From the NCBI GenBank assembly GCA_039975755.1, contig JBDWGM010000109.1, forward strand, positions 1-43,929: a stretch of 43,929 nt of DNA, written 5' to 3'. Source of the stretch: JABSSA01 sp039975755 (GTDB lineage Bacteria; Pseudomonadota; Alphaproteobacteria; Rhodobacterales; Rhodobacteraceae). Of the stretch, positions 16,252 to 24,086 are shown piece by piece. Position numbers and translations under genes: made by a program. The notes beneath the pieces are model-generated. The model saw only the letters and a list, made by a program, of their open reading frames with translations, was not told the DNA's origin and made no database searches. The first letter of the stretch is position 1. Every line of letters begins with the position of its first letter.

Positions 16252-17472
16252 ATGCGCAGCACACTTGATTTTCTGACTTCCAATTCACATTGGTTGGCCG
16301 CCGGGGCGTTGCTGACCTTTATTGGGTCGTTTGGTCAAACGTTTTTCATCTCTGTCTTTGCCGGTGAAATTCAGGCCGCTTTTGATCTGTCGCATGGATC
16401 TTGGGGCGCTATTTACGCCATTGGGACCACGGTCGCTGCTGCAATTATGGTGTGGGCGGGCGGTCTGACAGACAAATATCGCGCGCGCAGTCTTGGGATC
16501 ATTTCCGTCAGTGGCCTTGGATTGGCGTGTTTGTTCATGGCTTTGAACACATATGTTTTGCTGTTGCCGTTGGTCGTCTTGGGGCTGCGGCTTATGGGGC
16601 AGGGTATGTCGACCCACATCGCGATTGTTGCGATGGCACGCTGGTTTGTTGCGACACGCGGCAAGGCGCTTGCGATTGCAACGCTTGGGGTGGCGGCAGG
16701 TGAAATGATACTGCCAGTTTTGTTTGTGTTTCTGTTGGATCTCGTTGATTGGCGTTTGCTTTGGGTTGGTGTGGCCTGCGTTTGTTTTGCCAGCTTGCCG
16801 TTGCTGCGTCATCTTTTGAAAACCGAACGCGTACCCAGTGCCGATGCAACCGAAGATCAACGCGCGGGGATCGCAAACCGCCACTGGACCCGGGCCCAAG
16901 CGTTTCGTCATCCGTTGTTCTGGTGCATTGCCCCTGCCATTTTTGGGTTGTCCGCCTTTGGCACGGCGCTGTTGTTCCATCAGGTGCATTTTTCGGCGAT
17001 CAAGGGCATTAGCCATTTGGCGTTTGTCAGCCTTTTGCCGATTTATACCTCTGTCGCTATTTTATCGATGATTGGATCTGGCATTGCGCTGGATCGGTTT
17101 GGAACGCAAAAGATGCTGCCCTTTTATCAGTTGCCGCTTGTGCTTGGTTTTCTCGTATTCGCAACAGGCCAGGGCATTTCCGCAATAGCATTGGGCTTTG
17201 CTCTTGTCGCTTTGACAACGGGGGCAAATTCGACCCTCCCAAACGCGTTTTGGGCGGATGCGTATGGAACGGCGAATATCGGATCGATCAAGGCAATGGC
17301 CACCGCCGTCATGGTTTTGGGGTCTGCAATGGGCCCATTTTTGACCGGGATGCTGATCGATTTCGGCATTGGTCTTGAAACACAATATATCGGCGTAGCA
17401 GGTTATTTTCTGATCATGACCGGATCGCTGTATTATGGCGTCACGCGTTATTTCGTCGGTCAGACCGCCTAG
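16252..17472 (+). CDS. Major facilitator superfamily transporter
   Basis: A 406-residue, very hydrophobic protein with about 12 predicted membrane helices. The MFS loop signature is visible between helices 2 and 3 (GGLTDKYRARSLG), and the second half shows the related SGIALDRFGTQKMLP. A charged cytoplasmic loop (KTERVPSADATEDQRAG) separates the two six-helix halves. The substrate cannot be told from sequence. ATG 16252 is preferred; an in-frame TTG at 16201 would add 17 residues lying within the upstream stem-loop. The stop overlaps the convergent Smr gene by CTAG. Confidence 0.85.
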   Translation: MRSTLDFLTSNSHWLAAGALLTFIGSFGQTFFISVFAGEIQAAFDLSHGSWGAIYAIGTTVAAAIMVWAGGLTDKYRARSLGIISVSGLGLACLFMALNTYVLLLPLVVLGLRLMGQGMSTHIAIVAMARWFVATRGKALAIATLGVAAGEMILPVLFVFLLDLVDWRLLWVGVACVCFASLPLLRHLLKTERVPSADATEDQRAGIANRHWTRAQAFRHPLFWCIAPAIFGLSAFGTALLFHQVHFSAIKGISHLAFVSLLPIYTSVAILSMIGSGIALDRFGTQKMLPFYQLPLVLGFLVFATGQGISAIALGFALVALTTGANSTLPNAFWADAYGTANIGSIKAMATAVMVLGSAMGPFLTGMLIDFGIGLETQYIGVAGYFLIMTGSLYYGVTRYFVGQTA

Positions 17473-18059
17473 CGGTTGCGTTTGAGATAAACGTAATACG
17501 CACCACCGCCGCCGTGCTTTTGATGGGCTTGTGTGATTTGCAGAACCGCTTGCGATAAAGGTGGCACCGACAACCATTGTGGCACTTGGTGACGCAAAAC
17601 GCCGGTGCGAACGGGTATCAAATCATCGCCGCGGTCTTGTTTGCCTTTTCCAGTTATCACCAGAACCAGCCGCTTTCTTTGGGCATGGGCGCGTAAAATG
17701 AATTGCGCCAGTGCCGGATGCGCCCGATCTTGTGTCATACCATGAAGATCAATCTTGCCTTCTGGCACCAATCGCCCTTGTCGCATCCGCCCAAATGTTT
17801 TGCGATCCATCCGCAGGGGCGCGTCGTCGACTTGTTTCGAGATCGACGGAGTTAAGTCGAACGCGGTGCTGCCTTTGTCGTTTCGGATGGGTTTTGCCGG
17901 AAGGCTGAATTCTTGTCGCGTCTCAGGCATCGATCGTTTGGCGGCTGGGGCCGGGTCGATATCCATTATCGATTTGTTTGGAGTCAGAGGTTCGGCTGTT
18001 TTGGCGACTTTGTTCCACAGGGCTTCTTCCTCGGGTCGCAACTTGCGACGACGGGTCAA
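17469..18059 (-). CDS. Smr-domain protein
   Basis: A 196-residue protein. The N-terminal half (1-95) is charged and low in structure. The C-terminal half is a Smr domain: IDLHGMTQDRAHPAL with the signature LHGM, LVLVITGKGKQ, and TGVLRHQVPQWL followed by the glycine-rich HGGGGAYYVYLKR. Smr domains, also found at the end of MutS2, are nucleic-acid endonucleases or nicking enzymes. The function of the solitary alphaproteobacterial form is not established; ribosome rescue or DNA branch processing have been proposed for relatives. It starts within a four-base overlap with mltA and is the last gene of that minus-strand operon. Confidence 0.88.
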   Translation of the reverse strand: MTRRRKLRPEEEALWNKVAKTAEPLTPNKSIMDIDPAPAAKRSMPETRQEFSLPAKPIRNDKGSTAFDLTPSISKQVDDAPLRMDRKTFGRMRQGRLVPEGKIDLHGMTQDRAHPALAQFILRAHAQRKRLVLVITGKGKQDRGDDLIPVRTGVLRHQVPQWLSVPPLSQAVLQITQAHQKHGGGGAYYVYLKRNR

Positions 18060-19108
18060 GAACCACCCTCCGGCAGCATCGAAAAGGCGCGTTGTATTGG
18101 CAAAAGAACCAACAATCTGCCGGGGTCTTTTAATCGGCCCGCGTTTCGTCCTGCCTCATCACCGGTACCAAAGAACACATCTGCGCGTTGCGATCCTTTG
18201 ATTGCCGAACCGGTGTCTTGGGCAACCATCAAACGGTTCAATGGGTCTTTGCCCTTTTTCTCGATCCAAACCGGGGCACCCAGCGGGATGAATGCAGGGT
18301 CCACCGCGACGGTTCGCATTGTGGTAATTGATCTGTTCATCGCACCCAGCGGGCCTTTGTCAGACGGAACTTTGCTGACCTCGCGGAAGAACACGTAAGA
18401 GGGATTGTGATACAAAAGCTCTTGGCCCTCGATCGGATTGCGGCGCACCCAATTTGCAATGACTTGCGCGCTGACCTGATGGGATTGGTACGTTCCACGC
18501 CGGACCAATTCCGCGCCAATTGATCGGTAGGGTTGGCCATTGGCCCCCGCGTACCCAACCCGAACGGTTCCGCCTTCATCAAGGCGAATGCGGCCCGATC
18601 CTTGGATTTGCAGAAAGAACAGTTCGACCGGATCGTCGATCCATGCAATTTCCAACCCGCGATCTTCTAAAATGCCGCTTTCCAGCAATTCACGGCGGGG
18701 TAGCCACGGTGAATTTGCCTTGGCTTCCCTTGGCATTTTGTAGACTGGATATCGAAACCGGGCGGATCTAAAGCGCGACCCATTCAATTCCGGTTCGAAA
18801 TACCCCGTGAACAACGCAGGTGCCCCGTCATCGATTAGAACGGGCCGGAAAAACAGTTCGAAAAACGCGCGGGCGTTGGTTTGTCTTTCCGCCAAAGCAC
18901 ATAACGATTGCCAATCGGATTCTTTGATATCCTGACATGTATTGCGAAAAACGCGCAAAGCTGCCGCGTGATCATCGTCGGCCCAGGAGTCCAGTTCAGA
19001 AAATTCAAGAACCCGCACCGCCGGTTCGGCGGCGGATTCAGACCCTGACATGGCCATCACAAGAGCGCACCCCAGCGCCTTTAAGCGTCTGTAGACACCA
19101 ACAGCCAA
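18056..19108 (-). CDS. mltA: MltA, membrane-bound lytic murein transglycosylase A
   Basis: A 350-residue lytic transglycosylase. Family signatures in order: ALFTGYFEPELNGSR, DPVELFFLQIQGSGRIRL, GQPYRSIG, HNPSYVFFRE, and the 3D domain VDPAFIPLGAPVWIE ... AQDTGSAIKGSQRADVFFG, with conserved aspartates D298 and D310. It cleaves glycan strands of peptidoglycan to 1,6-anhydroMurNAc ends, whose sugars may re-enter through the AmgK-MurU route encoded at 5873-7563. The start is uncertain: TTG 19108 gives a weak signal peptide (RRLKALGCALVMAMSGSESAA, residues 7-27), while the ATGs at 19057 or 19051 would lose it. It overlaps the upstream Tim44-like gene by 28 bases. Confidence 0.9.
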   Translation of the reverse strand: MAVGVYRRLKALGCALVMAMSGSESAAEPAVRVLEFSELDSWADDDHAAALRVFRNTCQDIKESDWQSLCALAERQTNARAFFELFFRPVLIDDGAPALFTGYFEPELNGSRFRSARFRYPVYKMPREAKANSPWLPRRELLESGILEDRGLEIAWIDDPVELFFLQIQGSGRIRLDEGGTVRVGYAGANGQPYRSIGAELVRRGTYQSHQVSAQVIANWVRRNPIEGQELLYHNPSYVFFREVSKVPSDKGPLGAMNRSITTMRTVAVDPAFIPLGAPVWIEKKGKDPLNRLMVAQDTGSAIKGSQRADVFFGTGDEAGRNAGRLKDPGRLLVLLPIQRAFSMLPEGGS

Positions 19109-19740
19109 TTGGGGTCATCCGATCCCATGATACGCGCAAATGCCCAAGTGTCCTTCTGGCGCTTCACATCCGCGTCGCTGCCTTCGATGATATCCCCGGC
19201 ATTGTCGCGCACAATGGATGTAAGTTCCGCTACAAACCGAATTGAAATTTCGGCTTCGTTTGTGTCCTCGTCCAGCGTCGCATTGACGATTTTCATTTCG
19301 CGAACACCGTAAAATTCTGCTTCGATTGACAGTCCTTCGTCTTCACGAGCCGACACGGCGTCTACAAAACTTTCGTAAACGTCTTCGGCCAGGAACGGTT
19401 GTATTTCGGCCAGCTCGCCGTTTTCGAACCCCATCAAGATCATTTCATAGGCGCCGCGCCCGCCTTGAAGAAAGTCGGCGACACCAAAGCTGGGCTCAAG
19501 ACGTTTCATTTCTGCCAACGCTTTGGCACTGTCACTGTCTTCTTTGACGTGATCTGTAATATCCAGATCAGGCCCACCCTCGATTACTTCTAGGTCAGGG
19601 CGATTGCGCCGCTCGGTCGAAGCGTTCGGGATTGGAGGTTGTTCAAATCCTTCGCGCGTACCTAAAACGTTACGCAAACGCAAAATCAGAAAAACAGCGA
19701 TCCCGGCCAAAACCAGGAGTTGGATCAAAGGAGAGTTCAT
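19081..19740 (-). CDS. Tim44/TimA-like membrane-anchored protein
   Basis: A 219-residue protein with one N-terminal transmembrane segment (about 3-21), a variable acidic linker, and a C-terminal Tim44-like domain (about 75-219; FLQGGRGAYEMILMGFENGELAEIQPFLAEDVYESF). Mitochondrial Tim44 anchors Hsp70 to the import pore; bacterial relatives have unknown roles at the inner membrane. ATG 19740 is preferred over GTG 19746 because GAGG sits five bases before it. It is the first gene of a minus-strand operon with mltA and the Smr gene, and is divergent from fxsA and secB, a neighbourhood conserved in Rhodobacteraceae and suggestive of envelope or export functions. Confidence 0.85.
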   Translation of the reverse strand: MNSPLIQLLVLAGIAVFLILRLRNVLGTREGFEQPPIPNASTERRNRPDLEVIEGGPDLDITDHVKEDSDSAKALAEMKRLEPSFGVADFLQGGRGAYEMILMGFENGELAEIQPFLAEDVYESFVDAVSAREDEGLSIEAEFYGVREMKIVNATLDEDTNEAEISIRFVAELTSIVRDNAGDIIEGSDADVKRQKDTWAFARIMGSDDPNWLLVSTDA

Positions 19741-19847
19741 CGGCACCTCAATTTGCCCGAGGAGATGGTATCAGGCGTTACCTGCACCTATTTAGGGGTT
19801 GGGGTTGGCCAAGTCCACTGTGCCCCCCCGAAAAAGGAGATAGCTAA

Positions 19848-20336
19848 ATGTGGCTTTTGGTAGCGTTTCTCGCTGTACCGCTTATTGAAATCGCCCTGTT
19901 CATTCAGGTTGGCGGCATTATTGGTTTGGGCTCGACCCTACTAATTGTCGTGATTACAGCTGTTTTAGGCGCATATATGGTGCGAAACCAAGGTGCGCAG
20001 GTCATGAATCAAGTGCGCCAATCGTTTTCCGAAGTGCGCGATCCAAGCGAACCGCTGGCACATGGTGCGATGATTCTTTTTGCCGGAGCTCTTTTGCTGA
20101 CGCCCGGATTCTTTACAGATATCTTCGGGTTCTTGCTTTTGATTCCAAAATTTCGGTCGTTTGCGTTCGCCAATATTCGCAAACGCGTCAATGTTCAGTC
20201 CTTTTCCACCCACAATACTCAACACGGGACTCACCATCGGCACACCCCGAATCCCGACGTGATAGATGGTGAATACGAGGACTTGGAAAACAACAATCGC
20301 GAGAGCACTGGGCCGTCGGGCTGGACAAAGCATTGA
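19848..20336 (+). CDS. fxsA: FxsA family membrane protein
   Basis: A 162-residue inner-membrane protein with hydrophobic segments near 1-18, 22-42 and 70-95. The start MWLLVAFLAVPLIEIALFIQ and the motif LLLTPGFFTDIFGFLLLIP are typical of FxsA, which in Escherichia coli suppresses phage T7 exclusion by the F plasmid; its normal role is unknown. The C-terminal third (110-162) is polar and His/Asn-rich, variable in the family. AAGGAG lies nine bases before the ATG. It is followed at 56 bases by secB. Confidence 0.9.
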   Translation: MWLLVAFLAVPLIEIALFIQVGGIIGLGSTLLIVVITAVLGAYMVRNQGAQVMNQVRQSFSEVRDPSEPLAHGAMILFAGALLLTPGFFTDIFGFLLLIPKFRSFAFANIRKRVNVQSFSTHNTQHGTHHRHTPNPDVIDGEYEDLENNNRESTGPSGWTKH

Positions 20337-20392
20337 GGACTGAGTGACAAGCTGGTAGCAGAACGGTAACGAATTTTAATTGGAGTGTTTCA

Positions 20393-20881
20393 ATGGCTGA
20401 AGAAGACGCACAACCGCAACAACCACCGCAACCTCAAATGCGGACTCTCGGGCAATATGTTCGGGACATGTCGTTTGAGAATATCATGGCCCAAAAAGGT
20501 GCCAAAAGCGATGTACAGCCGGACGTGCAAGTACAAGTAAATCTGGATGCGAAAAAGCGGTCTGTTGAAGACCAGTTTGAAGCTTCAATCTCGCTGAAGG
20601 TGACATCAAAGGCAAAAGACGCGGACGACGTTTTGTTTGTTCTGGAAGTCGATTATGTCGGCATATTCGAGATCAAAAACATCCCGGAAGAGCAGTTGCA
20701 TCCTTTCTTGTTGATCGAATGCCCACGCATGATCTTCCCATTCTTGCGCCGTGTTGTCAGTGACGTCACACGCGACGGTGGCTTCCCGCCGCTGAATCTT
20801 GAGAACATCGACTTTGTTTCGCTGTATCGGAACGAATTGGCAAAACGTCAGGCTGAAAACCCGCAAAAAGCGGACGCCTAA
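20393..20881 (+). CDS. secB: SecB, protein-export chaperone
   Basis: A 162-residue cytoplasmic chaperone of normal length. It has the SecB strand pattern YVRDMSFEN near 22-31, ADDVLFVLEVDYVGIF in the middle, and the conserved IECPRMIFPFLRRVVSDVTRDGGFPPL at 108-134 that contributes to SecA and substrate binding. It keeps preproteins unfolded and hands them to SecA. The N-terminus carries a Gln/Pro-rich stretch. It converges on dnaQ and overlaps its stop by CTAA. Confidence 0.95.
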   Translation: MAEEDAQPQQPPQPQMRTLGQYVRDMSFENIMAQKGAKSDVQPDVQVQVNLDAKKRSVEDQFEASISLKVTSKAKDADDVLFVLEVDYVGIFEIKNIPEEQLHPFLLIECPRMIFPFLRRVVSDVTRDGGFPPLNLENIDFVSLYRNELAKRQAENPQKADA

Positions 20882-21561
20882 GTTTTCCAAAGGGCGGCTT
20901 CGCCCAGCTTATCGACAAACTCATCATGCGCGGCCTTTTCGGTCGCGCTTATTCGTTTTGGCAACGGCGTCGCGCGTGGCTTGGGTTTCCATTCTGCCAC
21001 GCCGTCCGCTCGCTGGTTTTGCGAAGCGGTCGACAAAACAAGACCCGGTTGGCGCCCGCCGGTCAATTCCAGATAAACTTCGGCCAGAATTTCGCTGTCC
21101 AGCAAGGCGCCGTGAAGCGTGCGTGACGAGTTATCTATCGAAAACCGCCGACATAACGCATCCAAAGACGCCGGCGATCCCGGAAATCGTTTGCGTGCGA
21201 TATCAAGCGTATCAATTGCCTGATCATTCGGGATCAAGGGAAGCTTCATCCAACCCAATTCGGCATTCAGAAACTTCATATCAAAGGCCGCGTTGTGAAT
21301 GACCAGCTTTGCGGTTCCGATGAAGTCCAGAAATTCCTGACCAATGGCCGCGAATTTCGGTTTGTCGCGCAAAAAGTCGTCGCCCAGCCCGTGCACTTCG
21401 AATGCTTCTTTCGGCATCGAGCGTTCTGGATTGATATATTGGTGATAGGTGCGACCCGTGGGCATGTGCCCGTCCAGTTCGACCGCTCCGATTTCTACAA
21501 TACGGTCGCCGCTTTCGGGATCGAACCCTGTTGTCTCTGTATCGAGCACGATTTCACGCAT
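20878..21561 (-). CDS. dnaQ: DNA polymerase III epsilon subunit (3'-5' proofreading exonuclease)
   Basis: A 227-residue DEDDh exonuclease. Exo I is DTETTGFDPESGDRIVEIGAVEL (D7, E9), Exo II is in HNAAFDMKFLNAEL, and Exo III is HGALLDSEILAEVYLEL. The C-terminal tail (175-227) is the flexible polymerase-binding segment. Start ATG 21561 overlaps the coaE stop by eight bases (ATGCGTGA); the longer frame to 21624 lies entirely in coaE and is rejected. It is the last gene of the minus operon maf-aroE-coaE-dnaQ, transcribed away from the putative origin. Confidence 0.95.
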   Translation of the reverse strand: MREIVLDTETTGFDPESGDRIVEIGAVELDGHMPTGRTYHQYINPERSMPKEAFEVHGLGDDFLRDKPKFAAIGQEFLDFIGTAKLVIHNAAFDMKFLNAELGWMKLPLIPNDQAIDTLDIARKRFPGSPASLDALCRRFSIDNSSRTLHGALLDSEILAEVYLELTGGRQPGLVLSTASQNQRADGVAEWKPKPRATPLPKRISATEKAAHDEFVDKLGEAALWKT

Positions 21562-22144
21562 GCATCCGCTCCCGTATTGCTGCCAGAACAGCTTGGACTT
21601 GCTGTCGTGCATGTTCAAGATCATCTGTGATGATCACAAAATCTGATAACGCACATTTCTGATCATTTGGCATCTGCTTGGCGCGAATGCTTTCAAATGT
21701 TTCGCGTGACATTGTTCCGCGTGCCAGAACGCGTTTGGCCTGCGTGTCTGGATCGACGCTGACACATACTGTTGCATCGACGTTTTTGTCGCCGCCCGTT
21801 TCAAACAGCAGCGGTATGTCGAACACAACAATATCTGACGCCGCGTTTTCCAAGAATACCGCACGGTTTTGGCCGACCAACGGGTGCACGATTTTTTCGA
21901 TTTTGGTCAAAGCGGATCGGTCTTTGGCAATGATCTGTTTCAAAACTTCGCGTGATACGGCGTTTTCGACAATTGCATCAGGGTAAAGCTGGCCCAATGG
22001 GTCAACTGCGGCCCCGTCTTTCGAATACAGTCGATGAACCGCCGCATCCGCATCCCAGACATCGCATCCTTCGTCGGCAAACATTGCCGCCGTTGTGGAC
22101 TTTCCCATACCAATGGATCCGGTCAATCCGATTTTGAACGTCAT
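21554..22144 (-). CDS. coaE: Dephospho-CoA kinase
   Basis: A 196-residue P-loop kinase that phosphorylates the 3'-OH of dephospho-CoA in the last step of coenzyme A synthesis. Walker A is GSIGMGKS at 9-16; DADAAVHRLY, IVVFDIPLLFETG and the lid region RVLARGTMSRE are typical. The gene overlaps aroE by four bases upstream and dnaQ by eight downstream. Confidence 0.95.
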   Translation of the reverse strand: MTFKIGLTGSIGMGKSTTAAMFADEGCDVWDADAAVHRLYSKDGAAVDPLGQLYPDAIVENAVSREVLKQIIAKDRSALTKIEKIVHPLVGQNRAVFLENAASDIVVFDIPLLFETGGDKNVDATVCVSVDPDTQAKRVLARGTMSRETFESIRAKQMPNDQKCALSDFVIITDDLEHARQQVQAVLAAIRERMHA

Positions 22145-22971
22145 CTAAGAGCCGCAACCCGTGTTGCATCATCGACTTGGGGTCTTTTGCCAAACCACCG
22201 TTCGAAACCTGGGGTCGCTTGGTGCAACAACATGCCCAAGCCATCAACGGTTGTGCATCCTCTGGCTTCGGCTTCGGCCAACAAGGGCGTGCGCAAAGGC
22301 GTATAAACCAGGTCGGTGACAACGCTGTCAGACCGCAATCCGTCCAAAGGAACCCGCAATTCGGATTTTCCAACCATACCCAGGGATGTTGTGTTCACGA
22401 CCAAAGCCGCCTCGTCCAGAATATTTCCGGCCTGGACCCAGTCGACCACTGTTACGCGGTTGCCAAATTCATCTGCCACAGCTTCGGCCCGAACACGCGT
22501 TCTGTTTGTCAGCAAAATTTCGGGAACACCGGATTCCAGCAACGATGCGACAACAGCGCGGGATGCGCCGCCTGCGCCAAACACTGCTGCGGGTCCGCGT
22601 CCCGGTAACCAATCTGGCGCCCCGCTTCTTAAGTTTTCAAGAAACCCATAACCGTCAGTATTATCCGCATGGATTTTTCCATCTTTGCGAAAGATCAAAG
22701 TGTTCGCCGCCCCAATCAGCGTTGCGCGGTCGGTTACGATGTCCGCAAGCTCCAGAACGATTTCCTTGTGAGGAATAGTGATGTTCACACCGACAAACCC
22801 AGCCTGCGGCAACGTACGCAACACATTCGCCAGGTTTTCTGATGATACTTCCAGAGGAATAAAATGACCCGGCAATCCATAGGTGTTCAGCCAATGATTA
22901 TGCACTTTCGGTGACCGCGAATGTCCAATCGGAAATCCGATCACGCCAGCAAGGGGGATACGCTCTGTCAT
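22141..22971 (-). CDS. aroE: Shikimate dehydrogenase
   Basis: A 276-residue NADP-dependent enzyme reducing 3-dehydroshikimate in aromatic amino acid synthesis. The shikimate site shows SRSP (18-21), NITIPHKE with its catalytic lysine, and NTDGYGF. The cofactor site is GAGGASRAVVASL followed by LTNRTRVRAEAV. It sits between maf and coaE with four-base overlaps at both ends (ATGA type), the usual alphaproteobacterial order. Confidence 0.95.
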   Translation of the reverse strand: MTERIPLAGVIGFPIGHSRSPKVHNHWLNTYGLPGHFIPLEVSSENLANVLRTLPQAGFVGVNITIPHKEIVLELADIVTDRATLIGAANTLIFRKDGKIHADNTDGYGFLENLRSGAPDWLPGRGPAAVFGAGGASRAVVASLLESGVPEILLTNRTRVRAEAVADEFGNRVTVVDWVQAGNILDEAALVVNTTSLGMVGKSELRVPLDGLRSDSVVTDLVYTPLRTPLLAEAEARGCTTVDGLGMLLHQATPGFERWFGKRPQVDDATRVAALR

Positions 22972-23561
22972 TCCTCAATCACTCCTCGAAGACCAAAAAA
23001 GGCCAGAAGTTCTAATAACGGTAAACCAAGGACGTGGAAATAGTCTCCGTTTACGGAATGAAACAAACGAATGCCTTCTTCTTCCAGTTTATATGCACCC
23101 ACACTGTGCCGAATGCTGTCCCAGTTGCGGGTCACATATCCGGACAGAAATGCATCCGAGCTTTGGCGCATACGCAACCGAACATGTCCCACGTGACGCC
23201 AGATCGGCTGACCCTCGTGATATATGACGGCTGCTGAATACAACGCATGTGGTTTGCCGCGCATCAATGTCAGCTGTTCGAAAGCGTGCTCTGTGCTGGT
23301 CGGTTTGGACAAAAGCTGCCCTTCGAAATCGAGTACCTGATCACAACCGACAACAAATGCATCTGTTCCTGAAATCTTGCGCGCTTTCATCTCGGCAAGC
23401 GCATCCGCGATGTCGCGCGGCTTGGCCCCTTCAGAAAGAAGCGATTCCTTTATAGTTTGTTCATCGATTCGTGGCACCCTAGTTTCAAAGGGAATCCCCG
23501 CGTTCTGCAGCAGTGCCGCCCGAATTTGCGAACCTGACGCAAGAATGATCTGGTTTTTCAT
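22968..23561 (-). CDS. maf: Maf family nucleoside triphosphate pyrophosphatase
   Basis: A 197-residue Maf/YceF-type pyrophosphatase, which hydrolyses modified or non-canonical nucleoside triphosphates. The signature IILASGSQIRAALLQNAGI starts at residue 4, and VVGCDQVLDFEGQLLSKP holds the catalytic Asp region. The frame stays open to 23690, but ATG 23561 gives the correct family start. The start codon itself overlaps a perfect DnaA box (23561-23569). It is the first gene left of the putative replication origin. Confidence 0.93.
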   Translation of the reverse strand: MKNQIILASGSQIRAALLQNAGIPFETRVPRIDEQTIKESLLSEGAKPRDIADALAEMKARKISGTDAFVVGCDQVLDFEGQLLSKPTSTEHAFEQLTLMRGKPHALYSAAVIYHEGQPIWRHVGHVRLRMRQSSDAFLSGYVTRNWDSIRHSVGAYKLEEEGIRLFHSVNGDYFHVLGLPLLELLAFFGLRGVIEE

Positions 23562-23569
23562 GTGGATAA
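23561..23569 (-). other. Perfect DnaA box
   Basis: TGTGGATAA is the exact reverse complement of the consensus TTATCCACA. Its first base is also the last base (on plus) of the maf start codon, so binding of DnaA here could affect maf translation initiation region or transcription. Confidence 0.75.
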
Positions 23570-23744
23570 ACCTGTCGATGAACCTGTTGGTTTTGGCGTG
23601 CACGGTTTGTGCGCGATTGTCCCTTTCAGAGCAACGATGAAATACTCGTCGGCTTTTCCAAAGTCTCGCAAACCATATCCATCTGTTCACAAGGAAAACT
23701 CGGCATTTGTGGATTGTTAACCTTGTTCAAAATCATCCACGATT

Positions 23745-23753
23745 TCATCCACA
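23745..23753 (+). other. DnaA box, one mismatch
   Basis: TCATCCACA differs from TTATCCACA at one position. A second copy, TCATCCACG, lies 12 bases upstream (23733-23741) in the same orientation, giving a closely spaced tandem pair. Confidence 0.55.
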
Positions 23754-23832
23754 GAAATTTCTTGTTCATTTTCCAATAAGTATCTGTTAACATTAATGAA
23801 TATTAAAGTTACATATATGGAATATCTAAGGT

Positions 23833-23856
23833 CACACAATCGTTTTTTGTTGTGTG
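23833..23856. other. Inverted repeat inside the putative origin
   Basis: CACACAA (23833-23839) and TTGTGTG (23850-23856) form a perfect seven-pair repeat separated by ten bases with six T. It lies between the two AT-rich parts of the maf-rho gap and could be a protein-binding site or small hairpin. No named motif is recognised. Confidence 0.45.
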
Positions 23857-24055
23857 TTTCTGGACGTATAACTTCGAAATCCACAGGTTTCGGCGACACT
23901 ACAAAACTCTTCAATCCTCTTATATTTTCTTATTTATTATATTGGTCTTCGAACATTTTGACGGGTTTCGACAGATTGACTCGCCAGTGAATGTTTACTA
24001 AGCCATCCGTGCATTCCATTCGGAAACCGCGTCAGCCTCTTAGAAACAGTATGAG

Positions 24056-24075
24056 AAGGTCAGTCCTCTGACCTT
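24056..24075. promoter_or_regulatory. Hairpin in the rho leader
   Basis: AAGGTCAG (24056-24063) and CTGACCTT (24068-24075) form a perfect eight-pair stem with a TCCT loop, ending 11 bases before the rho ATG. There is no T-run, so it is not a terminator. The hairpin would lie at the ribosome footprint of rho, and no other ribosome-binding sequence is visible, so it may control rho translation. Confidence 0.55.
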
Positions 24076-24086
24076 ATAGCATTTAT

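Larger units (their letters stand above)
23561..23950. other. Candidate chromosomal replication origin (oriC) between maf and rho
   Basis: The gap between maf and rho is 525 bases, much the longest in the window, and holds no credible gene. It contains a perfect DnaA box TGTGGATAA at 23561-23569, an eight-of-nine match TCATCCACA at 23745-23753, and seven-of-nine matches at 23708-23716, 23733-23741 and 23877-23885. Two very AT-rich stretches follow, at about 23774-23828 and 23912-23944, the second a candidate unwinding element. Flanking genes point away on both sides. In Caulobacter, the rho/gid/par block and the aroE-coaE-dnaQ block lie on either side of oriC. parS sites lie 3-5 kb to the right. 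Assignment is inference from content and synteny. Confidence 0.7.

Noticed and set aside
16285..17016. 243-residue minus-strand frame inside the MFS gene
   Set aside because: Rich in Q, R and N as expected from the complement of membrane-helix codons; no domain.
23787..23806. CtrA-like TTAA repeats in the origin region
   Set aside because: The spacing is six or two bases instead of seven, and such repeats are expected in AT-rich DNA.
23796..23990. Short open frame in the maf-rho gap
   Set aside because: A 64-residue AT-rich frame without ribosome site, lying over the AT-rich element of the putative origin.
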